Of a stretch of DNA of 5,960 nucleotides, positions 5,623-5,960 are shown one piece after another. The translations under genes were made by a program, and so were the position numbers. The notes beneath the pieces are model-generated. The model was not told the DNA's origin, searched no databases, and saw only the letters and a program-made list of their open reading frames with translations. The stretch lies in the NCBI GenBank assembly GCA_028818995.1, contig JAPPMR010000896.1, positions 1 through 5,960 of the forward strand. The letters run 5' to 3'. Numbering within the stretch: position 1 is the stretch's first letter; the number at the start of each line of letters is the position of its first letter. The DNA comes from Candidatus Poribacteria bacterium. Lineage in GTDB: Bacteria; Poribacteria; WGA-4E; WGA-3G.

Positions 5623-5960
5623 TGTATCTTTACCTGTTGATATGTTGACTCGATGACACCGCAAAGAAGTAATTTTTTGGTTATCATATTAGCCTTCTCT
5701 CAGGAGACTGATTGGTTGAAGACTTGAAGTATCTGAATTCGACTGGCTCTCAGACTATTATTCGCCTTTTCGTTTCAGCCACGGCCTCACTGATGGTTTT
5801 GCAGGAACCCGAAAGCAGAGTATCTATAAAGCACCAACGACGGCTGTTCCAAATAGGGCCACTTCTCACTGTTTCCGACGGTTTCATTGCTGGGCCAAGT
5901 TTATATAAAAGGAACCTCTATTAATTCAACGCAATGATATAATACGGGTCACTGATTTCA
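5623..5960. other. Right-hand stretch of about 340 bases with no confident gene
   Basis: No recognisable protein, tRNA or mobile-element end is seen here. The longest frame is on the plus strand (5712-5924, 70 codons). It would begin with TTG, has AGGAG five bases upstream (5702-5706), and has a serine- and leucine-rich composition without known motifs. I regard it as doubtful. A minus-strand frame of 27 codons (5604-5687, starting MITKKLLLCG, with AAGG five bases before its ATG) overlaps the 29-codon ORF and is equally unsupported. The part next to 5640 must hold the promoter of the nuclease unit, but I find no good pair of boxes. Confidence 0.4.
5935..5943 (+). promoter_or_regulatory. TG-extended -10 box pointing to the right edge
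   Basis: TGATATAAT contains a perfect TATAAT (5938-5943) with a TG one base upstream, the extended -10 form that can work without a good -35 box. None is seen 16-18 bases upstream. If active, it transcribes a gene beyond the right edge of the window. Confidence 0.4.

Noticed and set aside
1..5960. CRISPR array, tRNA, transposase or integrase
   Set aside because: No regularly spaced repeats, no cloverleaf, and none of the large frames has transposase or integrase motifs.

Overview
The window looks like part of a defence or accessory island in a bacterium, probably a gammaproteobacterium. This taxonomic guess rests on gene style and overall AT-richness, not on a marker gene. Nothing here is housekeeping. 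The anchor is the first 50 codons of a type I restriction endonuclease subunit (hsdR), which runs off the left edge on the minus strand. The hsdR end and the roughly 95 bases upstream of it look more GC-rich by eye than the AT-rich DNA that follows.

Layout from left to right. (1) Bases 1-1000, minus strand: a 93-residue zinc-ribbon protein, then a membrane-anchored protein with a predicted beta-sandwich whose GTG start overlaps the previous stop by one base, then hsdR. (2) Bases 1001-1209: a divergent intergenic region with a perfect 8-bp-arm palindrome. (3) Bases 1210-4117, plus strand: a small multi-pass membrane protein, a ComEC-like metallo-beta-lactamase-fold protein one base downstream, and a 519-residue protein resembling the sporadically distributed TIGR04141/DUF6119 family. 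(4) Bases 4118-4199: a convergent junction. (5) Bases 4200-5582, minus strand: a PD-(D/E)XK nuclease-like protein resembling the DpnII/MboI-type group, followed by a protein with one membrane anchor. (6) Bases 5533-5960: a 29-codon ORF overlapping the nuclease 5' end in another frame, a stem-loop, and about 340 bases with no confident gene. A TG-extended TATAAT box near the right edge points out of the window.

The strongest candidate for an undescribed system is the plus-strand trio: membrane protein, metallo-hydrolase fold and DUF6119-like protein. A second candidate is the minus-strand pair of nuclease and membrane-anchored partner. A third is the zinc-ribbon and membrane beta-sandwich pair directly upstream of hsdR. 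Each of the three modules includes a small membrane protein. It is inferred, not shown, that these are membrane-associated antiphage modules clustered around a type I restriction locus. Family names come from recognising motifs by eye; no database search was run.
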